From Pantoea sp. 18069 (GTDB lineage: Bacteria; Pseudomonadota; Gammaproteobacteria; Burkholderiales; Burkholderiaceae_C), in the NCBI RefSeq assembly GCF_902706035.1, contig NZ_CACSJA010000019.1:40203-104202 (forward strand): DNA of 64,000 nt. The letters are read 5' to 3'. Both the position numbers and the translations under genes were made by a program. Positions 1 through 10,591 of this stretch are shown one piece after another. Within the stretch, counting starts at the first letter, position 1; each line of letters starts with the position of its first letter. The notes under the pieces are model-generated. The model made no database searches and had not been told where the DNA came from. It saw nothing but the letters and a program-made list of their open reading frames with translations.

Positions 1-1136
1 GGCGTGACGTCACGGTAGAAGACCTGGGCCCAGTCGGCCAGCGCCACCAGCGTGTCGCAGCGGTCCTTGAACAGACCGCAGATGCGCACCAGCTGGTCGC
101 CCGCATCGAGTTCGGCGGCCGAGATGCCGCGCTTCTCCAGGAAAGGCTTGACCTGCGCGGCCAGCGCCTGGTCGTCCATGGCCTTGAGGTGCTGGGCATT
201 GACCCAGCGCAGCTTGGCTTCGTCGAACTGGCCCGCGCTGCGACCCAGGTGGTCGAGGTTGAACCATTCGAGGAACTGCGCACGGCTGAAGATTTCGTCG
301 TCACCGTGGCTCCAGCCCAGGCGCGCGAGGTAGTTGACCATGGCGTCGGCCAGATAGCCTTCGTCACGGTACTGCGTCACGGCCTTGGCGCCGTTGCGCT
401 TGCTCATCTTCTCGCCCTGTTCGTTGAGCACCGTGGGCAGGTGGGCAAACACCGGCACCTGGGCGCCCAGCGCTTCGAAGATATGGATCTGGCGCGGCGT
501 GTTGTTGATATGGTCGTCGCCACGGATCACATGGGTGATCTGCATGTCCATGTCGTCTACGCAGACGCAGAAGTTGTAGGTGGGCGTGCCGTCAGGGCGC
601 GCGATCACCAGGTCGTCGAGTTCGCTGTTCTGGAATTCGATGCGGCCCTTGCACTTGTCTTCCCAGGCCACGACCCCGCCCTGCGGGGTCTTGAAGCGCA
701 GCACGGGCTGCACGCCTTCGGGCACGGGCGGCAGTTGCTTGCCCGGCTCGGGGCGCCAGGTGCCGTCGTAGCGCGGCTTTTCCTTGCTGACCATCTGCTG
801 CTCGCGCAGCGCGTCCAGCTCCTGCATGCTCATATAGCAGGGATAGACCATTCCCTTTTCCTGCAACTGCGCCAGCACCTCTTTGTAGCGGTCAATGCGT
901 TGCATCTGATAGAACGGGCCTTCGTCGGGCGTGAGCTGCAGCCACTCCATGCCTTCGAGGATGACGTCGACCGACGCCTGGGTCGAGCGCTCGAGGTCGG
1001 TGTCTTCGATGCGCAGTATGAAGTCGCCGCCATTGGCACGCGCAAACGCCCAGGGGTAGAGCGCCGAGCGGATGTTGCCCAGGTGGATGAAGCCCGTGGG
1101 CGAAGGGGCGAAACGGGTACGTACTTTGGTGCTCAT
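1..1136 (-). CDS. gltX: Glutamyl-tRNA synthetase, C-terminus cut by window edge
   Basis: Charges tRNA-Glu with glutamate in the cytoplasm. The reading frame begins [15 protein letters not shown] and carries the class I signature around residues 11-21 ([11 protein letters not shown]) and the KMSKR loop ([11 protein letters not shown]), both needed for ATP-dependent activation. About 378 residues are visible. The family is usually about 465 residues, so roughly the last 90, in the anticodon-binding part, lie beyond position 1. The ATG overlaps the metZ stop in an ATGA junction, so the two genes are probably co-transcribed and translationally coupled. The identification is secure; only the end is missing. 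Confidence 0.96.
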   Translation of the reverse strand, partial: MSTKVRTRFAPSPTGFIHLGNIRSALYPWAFARANGGDFILRIEDTDLERSTQASVDVILEGMEWLQLTPDEGPFYQMQRIDRYKEVLAQLQEKGMVYPCYMSMQELDALREQQMVSKEKPRYDGTWRPEPGKQLPPVPEGVQPVLRFKTPQGGVVAWEDKCKGRIEFQNSELDDLVIARPDGTPTYNFCVCVDDMDMQITHVIRGDDHINNTPRQIHIFEALGAQVPVFAHLPTVLNEQGEKMSKRNGAKAVTQYRDEGYLADAMVNYLARLGWSHGDDEIFSRAQFLEWFNLDHLGRSAGQFDEAKLRWVNAQHLKAMDDQALAAQVKPFLEKRGISAAELDAGDQLVRICGLFKDRCDTLVALADWAQVFYRDVT

Positions 1137-2347
1137 GACAGGGTGTCCAGTCCACGGCAGAGATCTGCCTTGATGTCTTCAAGATGTTCGAGGCCGACCG
1201 ACAGTCGGATCAGGCCCTGGCCTATGCCGGCGGCCTGGCGCTGGTCTTCGGAAAGGCGGCCATGCGAAGTGCTGGCCGGGTGGGTGATGGTGGTCTTCAC
1301 GTCGCCCAGGTTGGCGGTGATGCTGCACACGCGCGTGCTGTCGATGACCGCGAACGCGTTGGCGCGCAGCGCTTCGGGTGTGTCGCCGATCACGTCGAAG
1401 GCCAGCACGCCGCCGCCCATGCTCGACTGCTGGCGCATGGCCAGCGCATGCTGGGGGTGCGTGGGCAGGCCGGGGTAGTGCACGCGCGCGACCTTGGGGT
1501 GGGCTTCGAGCCAATGCGCCATCTCGAGCGCGGCCGCGCTCATCGCCTTGACGCGCAGCGACAGCGTTTCCATGCCCTTGAGCACGACCCAGGCGTTGAA
1601 CGGCGCGAGGTTGAGGCCGGCGGTGCGCATGAAGGCGCCCATCTTGTCTTCGACCAGCGCCTTGGGGCCGCAGACCGCCCCCGCCATCACCCGGCCCTGG
1701 CCGTCGAGCAGCTTGGTGCCCGAATGCACGATCAGGTCGGCGCCGAATTCCACGGGACGCTGCAGCACCGGCGACGCGAAGCTGTTGTCGACCGCGAGCA
1801 AGGCGCCATGCGCATGGGCCAGTTCGGCCAGCGCCGCGATGTCGCACAGGTCGCCCAGCGGGTTGGTCGGGGTTTCGGCGAACAGCAGGCGCGTCTCGGG
1901 GCGGATCGCGGCCTTCCAGGCGGCGACATCGGTCTGCGAGACAAAGCTGGTGCTCACGCCAAAGCGCGCCATCTCGCTGCCCAGCAGCTTGATCGTCGAG
2001 CCGAACATCGACTGCGAGCAGATGATGTGGTCGCCGGCCTTGAGCATGGTCATGGCCACCAGCAGGATGGCGGCCATGCCGGTGGACGTCGCGACCGCGG
2101 CTTCGGTGCCTTCCATCGCGGCCAGGCGGCGCTCGAAGCTGGTCACGGTAGGGTTCGAGGTGCGGCTGTAGGTATAGCCCGGTTCCTCGTTGGCGAAACG
2201 GCGCGCGGCCGTGGCCGCGTCGGGCTGCACAAAGCTGCTGGTGAGATACAGCGCTTCGCTGTGCTCGCCCCACTGGCTGCGTTCAACGGATTCGCGCACC
2301 GCGAGGGTATCGGGGTGCAGGCCGGCGGGAAGGGTTCGTTCGGTCAC
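1133..2347 (-). CDS. metZ: O-succinylhomoserine sulfhydrylase
   Basis: A PLP enzyme of the Cys/Met metabolism family that makes homocysteine from O-succinylhomoserine and sulfide in methionine synthesis. It has 404 residues, normal for the family. The PLP-binding lysine is K212 in [12 protein letters not shown], and the substrate region SRTSNPTV is at about 61-68. The start is GTG, preceded by AGGAATT. The gene follows purF, as in many proteobacteria, but a 136-bp repeat lies between them. It is coupled to gltX by a 4-bp overlap. Cystathionine gamma-synthase is the closest alternative; the purF neighbourhood and family-typical sequence favour MetZ. Confidence 0.9.
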   Translation of the reverse strand: MTERTLPAGLHPDTLAVRESVERSQWGEHSEALYLTSSFVQPDAATAARRFANEEPGYTYSRTSNPTVTSFERRLAAMEGTEAAVATSTGMAAILLVAMTMLKAGDHIICSQSMFGSTIKLLGSEMARFGVSTSFVSQTDVAAWKAAIRPETRLLFAETPTNPLGDLCDIAALAELAHAHGALLAVDNSFASPVLQRPVEFGADLIVHSGTKLLDGQGRVMAGAVCGPKALVEDKMGAFMRTAGLNLAPFNAWVVLKGMETLSLRVKAMSAAALEMAHWLEAHPKVARVHYPGLPTHPQHALAMRQQSSMGGGVLAFDVIGDTPEALRANAFAVIDSTRVCSITANLGDVKTTITHPASTSHGRLSEDQRQAAGIGQGLIRLSVGLEHLEDIKADLCRGLDTLS

Positions 2348-2420
2348 GGTGGAATTCCTGGTTGTCCAGCGGAGGCAGGCCGGTGCTGGCGGCGCAAAGA
2401 AAAATGAGCCAAACCCGCTG

Positions 2421-2446
2421 GGTCAGACAGGTTGCAAGACCTGACC
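2421..2446 (-). other. Inverted repeat in the metZ leader
   Basis: Between the repeat element and metZ, the arms GGTCAG and CTGACC enclose a smaller nested pair, AGGT and ACCT. Read on the metZ strand it could form a two-part hairpin about 75 nt before the GTG start. There is no T-run directly after it, and I do not recognise a SAM riboswitch in it. The rest of the 195-bp stretch up to the repeat shows no gene. Confidence 0.3.
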
Positions 2447-2542
2447 TTCCGCGTTTTTAGCTCTTTTCCATGACAGCCAAGCCGGTGGCGCACGCTGCGC
2501 CCCGCTTCATTGCTTGCAATCGTTCTTACTGTAACGCTCTTA

Positions 2543-2678
2543 GAGCGGTTAACACGACCCAGCAAATCGAAGATTTGCGGTTGAGGCGAGGCGCGGCCGG
2601 CTAGGCGCGGTGCCGCAGACAGTGCGAGTAGCACGGCAAGGCAACGCAACGACGCATCAAGGGTTGTGTTCGCCGCTC
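2543..2678. repeat. MITE-like intergenic repeat, copy A
   Basis: This 136-bp element starts GAGCGGTTAACACGACCC and ends with a sequence whose reverse complement is GAGCGGCGAACACAACCC, so its 18-bp termini match at 15 positions. It holds an internal hairpin (GCAAATC 2562-2568, GATTTGC 2572-2578). A second copy, in the opposite orientation, is at 8236-8358. Copy A ends one base before the purF stop codon, so it may form the 3' end of the purF transcript. It has no coding capacity. I cannot assign it to a named family. Confidence 0.75.
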
Positions 2679-4187
2679 TCAGGCGTCCTGGGCGTTGGGC
2701 AGCGACAGGCGCGAGGTATCGACATCGCCCTCTTCCGCGGCGCCAGTGCGGCCCGCGTTGAGCGCCGCGATATCGCCTTCGGAAATGTCACCGGTCACAT
2801 AGACGCCGTCAAAGCACGAGGCCTCGAAGCCGTGCACGTCAGGGTTGAGCGCGCCAATGGCTTTCTTCATGCCGTCGACGTCCTGGTAGATCAGCGCGTC
2901 GCAACCGATCACCTGGCGGATTTCCTCTACCGTGCGGTCGTGCGCGACCAGCTCGCTCTTGGTCGGCATGTCGATGCCGTAGACATTGGGAAAGCGCACC
3001 GGCGGTGCGGCGCTCGCCAGGTAGACCTTGTTGGCACCGGCATCACGCGCCATCTGCACGATTTCCTTGGACGTCGTGCCGCGCACGATGGAGTCGTCGA
3101 CCAGCAGCACATTGCGGCCCTTGAACTCGCTGCCGATGGCATTGAGCTTCTGGCGCACCGATTTCTTGCGCGCGCCCTGACCGGGCATGATGAAGGTGCG
3201 GCCCACGTAGCGGTTCTTCACGAAGCCTTCGCGGTAGGGCAGGCCCAGCAGTTGGGCGAGCTGCATGGCGCTCGGGCGGCTCGATTCGGGAATCGGGATG
3301 ATCACGTCGATCTCGTTGGGCGGCACCGTGGAGATCACGCGCTTGGCCAGCGATTCACCCAGGTTCAGACGCGCCTGGTAGACGGAAATGCCGTCCATGA
3401 CCGAGTCGGGCCGGGCCAGGTAGACGTATTCGAAAATGCAGGGGTGCAGTTCGCTCTTCTCGGCGCATTGCTCGGCGCGCACGCTGCCGTCGGTGCCGAT
3501 GTAGACCGCTTCGCCCGGAGCGACATCGCGCTCGAGCGAGTACAGGTTGCCTTCGAGGGCCACCGATTCGCTGCCCAGCATGACGCTGCCGTCGGCGCCG
3601 CGGCCCATGCACAGCGGACGGATGCCGTAGGGGTCACGGAAGGCCAGCAGGCCGTAGCCGGCGATCAGCGCGATCACCGCGTACGAGCCGCGCACGCGCT
3701 TGTGCACCGCGCGCACGGCCTTGAACACGTCCGCGCTCTGCAGCGGCGCGCCGCTCGTGGCACGGGCCAGTTCGTGGGCCAGCACGTTGAGCAGCACTTC
3801 CGAATCGCTGTCCGTATTGGTGTGGCGATGGTCGGTATCGGCGAGTTCGGCACGCAGCTGCTTGGCGTTGGTCAGGTTGCCGTTGTGCACCATGACGATG
3901 CCGAACGGCGCATTGACGTAGAAAGGCTGGGCCTCTTCTTCGCTGGCTGCATTGCCGGCCGTGGGGTAGCGCACCTGCCCCAGGCCGATATTGCCCGGCA
4001 GCGCGCGCATGTTGCGCGTACGGAAAACATCGCGCACCATGCCCTTGGCCTTGTGCATGTAGAACTTGCGTTCCTGTTGGGTCACGATGCCTGCCGCATC
4101 CTGGCCGCGGTGCTGCAGCAGCAGCAGCGCGTCATAGATCAGCTGATTCACGGGTGCAGTGCTGACTACACCGACGATTCCACACAT
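2679..4187 (-). CDS. purF: Amidophosphoribosyltransferase
   Basis: The first committed step of purine synthesis: PRPP and glutamine give phosphoribosylamine. The start is chosen at MCGIVGVV because the glutamine-amidotransferase nucleophile must be Cys2, exposed after Met removal. A 52-residue upstream extension of the frame is rejected for that reason. The N-terminal Ntn domain (1-about 230) carries HNGNLTNA (101-108). The C-terminal phosphoribosyltransferase carries the PRPP loop VLLVDDSIVRGTT (360-372). The length of 502 residues is normal. It lies downstream of cvpA with a 73-bp gap, as in the classical cvpA-purF operon. Confidence 0.97.
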   Translation of the reverse strand: MCGIVGVVSTAPVNQLIYDALLLLQHRGQDAAGIVTQQERKFYMHKAKGMVRDVFRTRNMRALPGNIGLGQVRYPTAGNAASEEEAQPFYVNAPFGIVMVHNGNLTNAKQLRAELADTDHRHTNTDSDSEVLLNVLAHELARATSGAPLQSADVFKAVRAVHKRVRGSYAVIALIAGYGLLAFRDPYGIRPLCMGRGADGSVMLGSESVALEGNLYSLERDVAPGEAVYIGTDGSVRAEQCAEKSELHPCIFEYVYLARPDSVMDGISVYQARLNLGESLAKRVISTVPPNEIDVIIPIPESSRPSAMQLAQLLGLPYREGFVKNRYVGRTFIMPGQGARKKSVRQKLNAIGSEFKGRNVLLVDDSIVRGTTSKEIVQMARDAGANKVYLASAAPPVRFPNVYGIDMPTKSELVAHDRTVEEIRQVIGCDALIYQDVDGMKKAIGALNPDVHGFEASCFDGVYVTGDISEGDIAALNAGRTGAAEEGDVDTSRLSLPNAQDA

Positions 4188-4260
4188 AGTTGCGTTCCAT
4201 CCATCCGCGGGAAAAGTCCCGCCATTCTTGCAAGGCCGCCCGGGTAGGGCCGCCCTGCCC

Positions 4261-4752
4261 TCATCTTGAAGGCAAATACCTTCCCAATTCCTGCGGCAGC
4301 GCCGGCATCCAGTCCAGCAACAGGCCGCCGAGCTGCGGCGCAATCAGCGATTGCCGCCACCACTCGGACTGCTGCAAAGGCGTGTAAGCCACCACCAGGG
4401 TCACGACGACCAGCAGCAGACCGCCACGCAGCAGACCAAATACCGCACCCAGCGTGCGGTCCACAGGCCGCAGACCCACGCCATCAATCAGTCGCTTGGC
4501 GAGCCCGGAGACCAGGCCCCAGATAAACGCCACCGCGATAAACACCACGATAAACCCTGCTGCATAGCGCAGGGACACATCGCTGTTGGCCAGCGGCAGC
4601 CACTCGCCTATTTTCTCAGCCCACAGGCGCGCCGCCACGAAGGCCACGAGCCACCCTACCAGCGACAGCAGTTCATACACCAGGCCACGCCAGGCCCCCA
4701 GCAGCAGCGAACCCAGCACCACGGCCAGAAAAATCCAGTCGACAGCGCCCAT
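4261..4752 (-). CDS. cvpA: CvpA family inner-membrane protein
   Basis: A 163-residue protein with four hydrophobic helices and the CvpA-type opening MGAVDWIFLAVVLGSLLLGA. CvpA is named for colicin V production in E. coli and is linked to envelope homeostasis; its molecular role is unsettled. The ATG at 4752 is preferred over an in-frame GTG two codons upstream because it aligns with the family N-terminus; neither has a convincing ribosome-binding site. The gene sits between the SPOR-domain gene and purF, the usual place. Confidence 0.9.
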   Translation of the reverse strand: MGAVDWIFLAVVLGSLLLGAWRGLVYELLSLVGWLVAFVAARLWAEKIGEWLPLANSDVSLRYAAGFIVVFIAVAFIWGLVSGLAKRLIDGVGLRPVDRTLGAVFGLLRGGLLLVVVTLVVAYTPLQQSEWWRQSLIAPQLGGLLLDWMPALPQELGRYLPSR

Positions 4753-4774
4753 GGTCACACAGCCATGATCCGCA

Positions 4775-5635
4775 TCAGGGCTTGATCACCGAGGCCGGCA
4801 AGCCCAGACCCTTGACGCGCGCCGCGGCCTTGTCGGCTTCGGCCCGGCTGTTGAACGGGCCTACGCGCACCCGGGTGCGCTGGCCATCCTTGGTCGTCAC
4901 CGTCTGGGTAAAGGCCTTGAGGCCCGCGGCTTCGAGCCTGGCGCGCACTTCACGCGCCTTGTCCGCATCGCCAAACGCGCCCACCTGGACCACGACGCGC
5001 TCGTTGCCGGCGTCGGCCGTCGAACGGCCTTCGAGCAGCGCGCGCGCGCGCGCCGCCTCGTCGGGCTTGGCTTCGGGTTTCGGTTCAGGCTTGGGCCTGG
5101 CCGGCGCTTCCACCTTGGGCACGGGCTGAGGCTTGGGCGGCTCGGTCTTGACCGGCGGCTTGGGCGCGGCAGGCTCGACCTTGGCGGGCGGCTTGGGCGC
5201 GGCCGGGGCGATCTGGGGCGGCACCGGCGGCATGGGCACGGGGGAGACTGCCGCACGCGGCGGCGCCACTGGCGTCGAAGGCTGGGGCTCGAAAATCTCT
5301 TCCCCCTGGTCCAGCGACGCATGCGTCGCCACGGAACTCGAAGTGCCGGTCTGGCCCGCCTGCGCCGCGGTTTCGCCCGGCACCATCAACGGCGCGACAT
5401 GGCCACGGTCGGGAATTTCAATCGGAATATCGACCGGAATCGGCCGGGGCTGGGTGTCGAACAGCAGCGGGAAACCTACCACGCCGACCAGCACCAGCAC
5501 CGCCGCGCCGATCAGCCGATGGCGCGCGCGACTGCGCATCACGTCCACGCTTTCCACTTGGGCAGCGCGCGAACGTGGTACGGACTTGTCAGCAGCCTCT
5601 TTTTTGCCAGGCCAAGAGAACTTGAAAAATGCCAT
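4775..5635 (-). CDS. SPOR-domain divisome protein (DedD-like)
   Basis: A bitopic inner-membrane protein of 286 residues. It has a basic cytoplasmic tail of about 37 residues, one transmembrane helix (about 39-60), a long periplasmic linker rich in Pro, Ala and Lys (about 120-200), and a C-terminal SPOR domain (211-286, beginning NERVVVQVGAFGDADKAREV). SPOR domains bind denuded septal peptidoglycan, so it should act at the division site. Its place between folC and cvpA matches E. coli dedD. The linker contains imperfect repeats of a PPAKVEPAAPK type. Confidence 0.88.
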   Translation of the reverse strand: MAFFKFSWPGKKEAADKSVPRSRAAQVESVDVMRSRARHRLIGAAVLVLVGVVGFPLLFDTQPRPIPVDIPIEIPDRGHVAPLMVPGETAAQAGQTGTSSSVATHASLDQGEEIFEPQPSTPVAPPRAAVSPVPMPPVPPQIAPAAPKPPAKVEPAAPKPPVKTEPPKPQPVPKVEAPARPKPEPKPEAKPDEAARARALLEGRSTADAGNERVVVQVGAFGDADKAREVRARLEAAGLKAFTQTVTTKDGQRTRVRVGPFNSRAEADKAAARVKGLGLPASVIKP

Positions 5636-5656
5636 GAAGTGCAGACTCGTTCAGGC

Positions 5657-6982
5657 TTATTCGCCCAGATGCTTGGCTTGCAGACGCGGCGTGCCATGAA
5701 GCAGCACACCGCCCACCGTATAAAACGAGCCAAAGACCACGATTCTATCAGCGGGGTCCGCTGCGGCGACGGCGGCCTGCAAGGCCAACTCGGGAGTCGC
5801 GTGCAGGCTGGTGGCCACTTCACGCCGTCCGCCGGCGACCATCTGCACCGCATTCCATTTCTGCTGCAGGCCCGCGGCCGTATCGGCACGTGGCGTGGGC
5901 AGGTCGCAGAAGTACCAGCGGTCGATCAGCGGGCCTACCTTGGCGAACATCGGCGCGAGGTCCTTGTCGGACATTGCGCCAAAAACCGCATGGGTCGTGG
6001 GGAAAAAGCCCATGGCATCGAGGTTGGCTGTCAAGGCCGCGACCGAATGCGGGTTGTGCGCGACATCGAGCACCAGCGTGGGCTGGCCCGGAACGATCTG
6101 GAAACGCCCCGGCAGCTCGACCATGGCCATGCCGGTGCGCACGGCCTGGGCCGTGACCGGCAGGCGATCGCGCAAGGCCTCGAACGCGGCAAGCGCGCCG
6201 GCGGCATTGACCAGCTGGTTCGCTCCGCGCAGCGCCGGATAGGCCAGGCCCGCATAGCGGCGCCCGCGGCCCGCCCAGCCCCACTGCTGCTTGTCGCCGG
6301 AGAAATTGAAATCCTGGCCGAACTGCCACAGCTGCGCGCCGATTGCATGCGCATGGTCGATCACGCTTTGCGGCGCGACCGGGTCGCTGACGATCACCGG
6401 CCGTCCCGGGCGCATGATGCCGGCCTTTTCGCGGCCTATGGCTTCGCGGTCCTTGCCCAGCAGCTCGGTATGGTCGATGTCTATGCTGGTGATGATCGCG
6501 CAGTCGGTGTCGATCACGTTCGTAGCATCCAGGCGCCCGCCCAGGCCGACTTCGAGAATCGCCACGTCCAGGCCCGATTGGCTCAGCAGATGCATGATGC
6601 CCAGCGTGGTGAACTCGAAATAGGTCAGCTGGACTTCATCGCCGCCGCGCACGCGCGCGGCCTCGACAGCTTCGAAGCTGCCCATCAGTTGCTCGGCGCT
6701 GGCGATTTCACCGCCGATGCGGCAACGCTCCTCGAAGTGCACGAGATGCGGCGAGGTATAGACGCCGGGCTTGTAGCCGGACTGCAGGGCCACGGCCTCG
6801 AGCATGGCGCAGGTCGAGCCCTTGCCATTGGTGCCGGCCACGGTGATCACCGGGCAGTCGAAACGCAGCGCCAGGCGCTGGGCCACTTCGCGCACGCGCT
6901 CCAGGCCCATGGCGATGTTTTGGGGGTGCAGGCGCTCGCAATAAGAGAGCCAGGCTTCCAGATTGGGGAATGTGGTGTGCAT
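5657..6982 (-). CDS. folC: Bifunctional folylpolyglutamate/dihydrofolate synthase
   Basis: Adds glutamate to folates and dihydropteroate using ATP. With the start at MHTTFPNLEAWL the protein has 441 residues. The Mur-ligase-type P-loop GTNGKGS is at 50-56. The ligase motifs YFEFTTLG and EVGLGGRLDATN follow, and the C-terminal domain begins near VLDVAHNPHS. An upstream ATG would add 21 residues that look unlike the family. It heads the minus-strand folC-SPOR-cvpA-purF group. It is divergent from the ArsC-like gene, with a 61-bp shared promoter region. Confidence 0.95.
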   Translation of the reverse strand: MHTTFPNLEAWLSYCERLHPQNIAMGLERVREVAQRLALRFDCPVITVAGTNGKGSTCAMLEAVALQSGYKPGVYTSPHLVHFEERCRIGGEIASAEQLMGSFEAVEAARVRGGDEVQLTYFEFTTLGIMHLLSQSGLDVAILEVGLGGRLDATNVIDTDCAIITSIDIDHTELLGKDREAIGREKAGIMRPGRPVIVSDPVAPQSVIDHAHAIGAQLWQFGQDFNFSGDKQQWGWAGRGRRYAGLAYPALRGANQLVNAAGALAAFEALRDRLPVTAQAVRTGMAMVELPGRFQIVPGQPTLVLDVAHNPHSVAALTANLDAMGFFPTTHAVFGAMSDKDLAPMFAKVGPLIDRWYFCDLPTPRADTAAGLQQKWNAVQMVAGGRREVATSLHATPELALQAAVAAADPADRIVVFGSFYTVGGVLLHGTPRLQAKHLGE

Positions 6983-7043
6983 ACTGCGCGCATTGTCGCC
7001 CAGCGGCGGCAGCTCGATTGTCTTCACCCGGAGTATCCCCTTC

Positions 7044-7400
7044 ATGATCGTTTACGGCATTCCCAACTGCGACACCGTCAAAAAAGCCCGGCTATGGCTT
7101 GCGTCCCATGGCCAGGCACATGCGTTCCATGATTTCAAGAAGCTCGGCGTACCGCCCGAGCATCTGACGCGCTGGATAGCCGCCCTGGGCTGGGAGAAGA
7201 TCGTCAACCGCCAGGGAACGACCTGGCGCAAGCTCGACGCCTCGGCCCAGGCCGGCGTGCAGGACGCGGCCAGCGCCAGCGCCCTGGTGCAGGCCCAGCC
7301 CAGCCTCATCAAGCGCCCGGTCGTCGAGTGGCCCGACGGCAGCATCAGCGTCGGCTTCCAGGCCGACGCCTGGGCGGCGCGGCTGGGCGAAAGCGCCTGA
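7044..7400 (+). CDS. ArsC/Spx-family protein (YffB-like)
   Basis: A 118-residue thioredoxin-fold protein of the ArsC/Spx superfamily, starting MIVYGIPNCDTVKKARLWL. A single Cys (C9) sits in the NCDTVKKA motif typical of YffB-type members. No arsenic genes are nearby, so arsenate reduction is not supported; the YffB branch is glutathione-linked and of uncertain role. The start is set by CCGGAGT a few bases upstream; a longer frame from 6963 overlaps folC and is rejected. Confidence 0.85.
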   Translation: MIVYGIPNCDTVKKARLWLASHGQAHAFHDFKKLGVPPEHLTRWIAALGWEKIVNRQGTTWRKLDASAQAGVQDAASASALVQAQPSLIKRPVVEWPDGSISVGFQADAWAARLGESA

Positions 7401-7518
7401 TCCGCATACAAACACTTACCGGCGTTTACCCCCCTGGAGTACGCGCTTCACCGACCGAGCCTAAAATTTCGGGTATTGCCGGGGCATGAGTGCCGCGGTC
7501 AGCCAAGGAGCTTTAGCC

Positions 7519-8235
7519 ATGAAAAGAATGATCTGGATCGGAGCCGCAGCCGCGCTGTCGACAGGCGCTGCAATGGCCCAGGAGCAAGGCCGCGTGCTGT
7601 CCGTCTCCCCCGTGCATCAGCAGGTGAGCGTGCCCCAGCAGGTATGCCACGATGAAAGCGTTCCCGTGCGCCAGCGCAGTTCGGGCGCGGGCGCGGTGCT
7701 GGGCGCCGTGGTCGGCGGGCTCGCGGGCAACGCGATCGGCGGCGGCTCGGGCCGTGCGGCAGCGACCGGCGCAGGCCTGGTCGGCGGCGCGATGCTGGGC
7801 AACCAGCTCGAAGGCAATGGTGCCGCCGAGTACCAGACCGTGCGCCGCTGCACCACGCAGAACTTCTACCGCAACCAGGCCGTCGGCTACGACGTGGTCT
7901 ACGAGTATGCAGGCCGCCAGTACACGACGCGCACCGCCAGCCCTCCGGGCGACTGGATTGCGCTGAGCGTGCAACCGGCCCAGGCGCAGGGCTACTACGG
8001 CACGCAGGATGTCTACTCCAGCCCGTCCTACCCGCCCGTGACCTATTCCACGCCGCAGCAGGTCCATACCGTTCCGGAAGACCGGGGCTACAGCGCCGCC
8101 GACTATGTCGCGCCCATACTGCTGGGTGCGACGATTGCCGCCGGCGCGCACTATGTGCTGCGGCCCCGGGATCGCTGGAACGGCCCGCGCTATTACGAGC
8201 GTCCACGCCACCACCACGGCGGCTGGCGCCGTTAA
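7519..8235 (+). CDS. Glycine-zipper 2TM-domain envelope protein
   Basis: A 238-residue exported protein. The ATG at 7519 has an AAGGAG site 10 bp upstream. A signal peptide (MKRMIWIGAAAALSTGAAMA) is followed by a glycine-zipper segment at about 57-95 (GAVLGAVVGGLAGNAIGG), as in the 17-kDa surface antigen/SlyB-like families. The C-terminus is rich in Tyr, Pro, Arg and His, with a possible second membrane segment (PILLGATIAAGAHYVL). It is probably an outer-membrane or periplasmic stress protein; I cannot assign a specific role. The stop codon directly abuts repeat copy B. Confidence 0.8.
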   Translation: MKRMIWIGAAAALSTGAAMAQEQGRVLSVSPVHQQVSVPQQVCHDESVPVRQRSSGAGAVLGAVVGGLAGNAIGGGSGRAAATGAGLVGGAMLGNQLEGNGAAEYQTVRRCTTQNFYRNQAVGYDVVYEYAGRQYTTRTASPPGDWIALSVQPAQAQGYYGTQDVYSSPSYPPVTYSTPQQVHTVPEDRGYSAADYVAPILLGATIAAGAHYVLRPRDRWNGPRYYERPRHHHGGWRR

Positions 8236-8358
8236 GAGCGACATAACACAACCCTTGAGGCGTCGTTGCTTCGCCTTGTCGTGCTACTCGCACTGCCTGC
8301 GGCGCAGCGCCTAGCCTCAACCGCAAATCTGCGATTTGCTGGGTTTTGTTAGCCGCTC
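8236..8358. repeat. MITE-like intergenic repeat, copy B
   Basis: This 123-bp copy is the reverse complement of the element at 2543-2678. Its reverse complement begins GAGCGGCTAACAAAACCC, keeps the hairpin GCAAATC/GATTTGC (8323-8329 and 8333-8339) and ends in a GGGTTGTGTT block. The two copies agree over most of their length; copy A has about 13 extra bases near the middle. The element begins at the base after the TAA of the upstream gene and could act as its transcript end. Confidence 0.75.
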
Positions 8359-8401
8359 TAGGTGCCAGGGCAGCCGCTGATCTGGTTGCCAATGCCTTAT
8401 A

Positions 8402-8433
8402 CGCCCCTGAAGCTGCGGTTTCAGGGGCGCTTT
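8402..8433. terminator. Possible hairpin terminator
   Basis: A 10-bp perfect stem, CGCCCCTGAA (8402-8411) with TTCAGGGGCG (8420-8429), is followed by CTTT on the plus strand. The T-run is short, so termination would be weak. It lies between the repeat and ppnP and would end transcription from the glycine-zipper gene. Confidence 0.45.
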
Positions 8434-8520
8434 GCATGGCGACGCCCCTGCGCGCAACGCGGGGCTGGCTGGCTGGCCTAAAATCCATGCTTTGCCCACT
8501 TTCACGGACCGCGTTCTTCC

Positions 8521-10237
<1,717 letters not shown>

Positions 10238-10260
10238 TCAGGCGCCAGCCGATCGCTGAA

Positions 10261-10294
10261 AGCCACGCCATCGATCGATGGGCGTGGCTTTTTT
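10261..10294 (+). terminator. argG rho-independent terminator
   Basis: A 9-bp stem, AGCCACGCC (10261-10269) with GGCGTGGCT (10281-10289), has an 11-nt loop and runs into a stretch of six T residues. It lies just after argG and directly before the tandem repeat array. Confidence 0.88.
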
Positions 10295-10548
10295 CATCGC
10301 CGGGCCGCCCCAAGATGAAAAGCGCCCCTTTAGGGGCAGCGACCACACGCAGTGGGGACCGTGGGGGCCATATTTCATCGCCGGGCCGCCCCAAGATGAA
10401 AAGCGTCTGGGGGGCTTAGCCCCCCAGCGCGACCACACGCAGTGGGGAGCGTGGGGGCCATTTTTCATCGCCGGGCCGCCCCAAGATGAAAAGCAGCCCC
10501 CTTGGGGGGCAGCGGACCTTGCGCAGCAAGGGGAGCGTGGGGGCCATT
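10292..10548. repeat. Three tandem hairpin repeat units
   Basis: Units of 81, 90 and 86 bp start at 10292, 10373 and 10463. Each begins TTTCATCGCCGGGCCGCCCC, continues AAGATGAAAAGC and ends in a GTGGGGGCCAT block. A fourth TTTCAT begins at 10549 and breaks off. Inside each unit the constant parts frame two hairpins. The first stem differs in sequence but stays paired: GCCCCT/AGGGGC, CTGGGGGGC/GCCCCCCAG, GCCCCC/GGGGGC. The second is CCAC/GTGG in units 1 and 2 and CCTTGC/GCAAGG in unit 3. The array fills the gap between convergent argG and the acyl-CoA ligase. Confidence 0.85.
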
Positions 10549-10591
10549 TTTCATGCCTCGGCGTTCCCTATGGGCGGCGCAGACCCGCCGC

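Noticed and set aside
189..2407. Long plus-strand frames antisense to gltX and metZ
   Set aside because: They mirror the real genes in GC-rich DNA, are rich in His, Arg, Gly and Ala, and show no family motifs or ribosome-binding sites.
2421..2446. SAM riboswitch upstream of metZ
   Set aside because: There is an inverted repeat, but no recognisable SAM-I or SAM-II consensus core.
7044..7400. Arsenate reductase
   Set aside because: No ars genes or arsenical regulator nearby. The NCDTVKKA motif and length fit the YffB branch of unknown role better.
10292..10548. CRISPR array
   Set aside because: The units are 81-90 bp, contiguous and internally paired. There are no unique spacers of uniform length and no cas genes.
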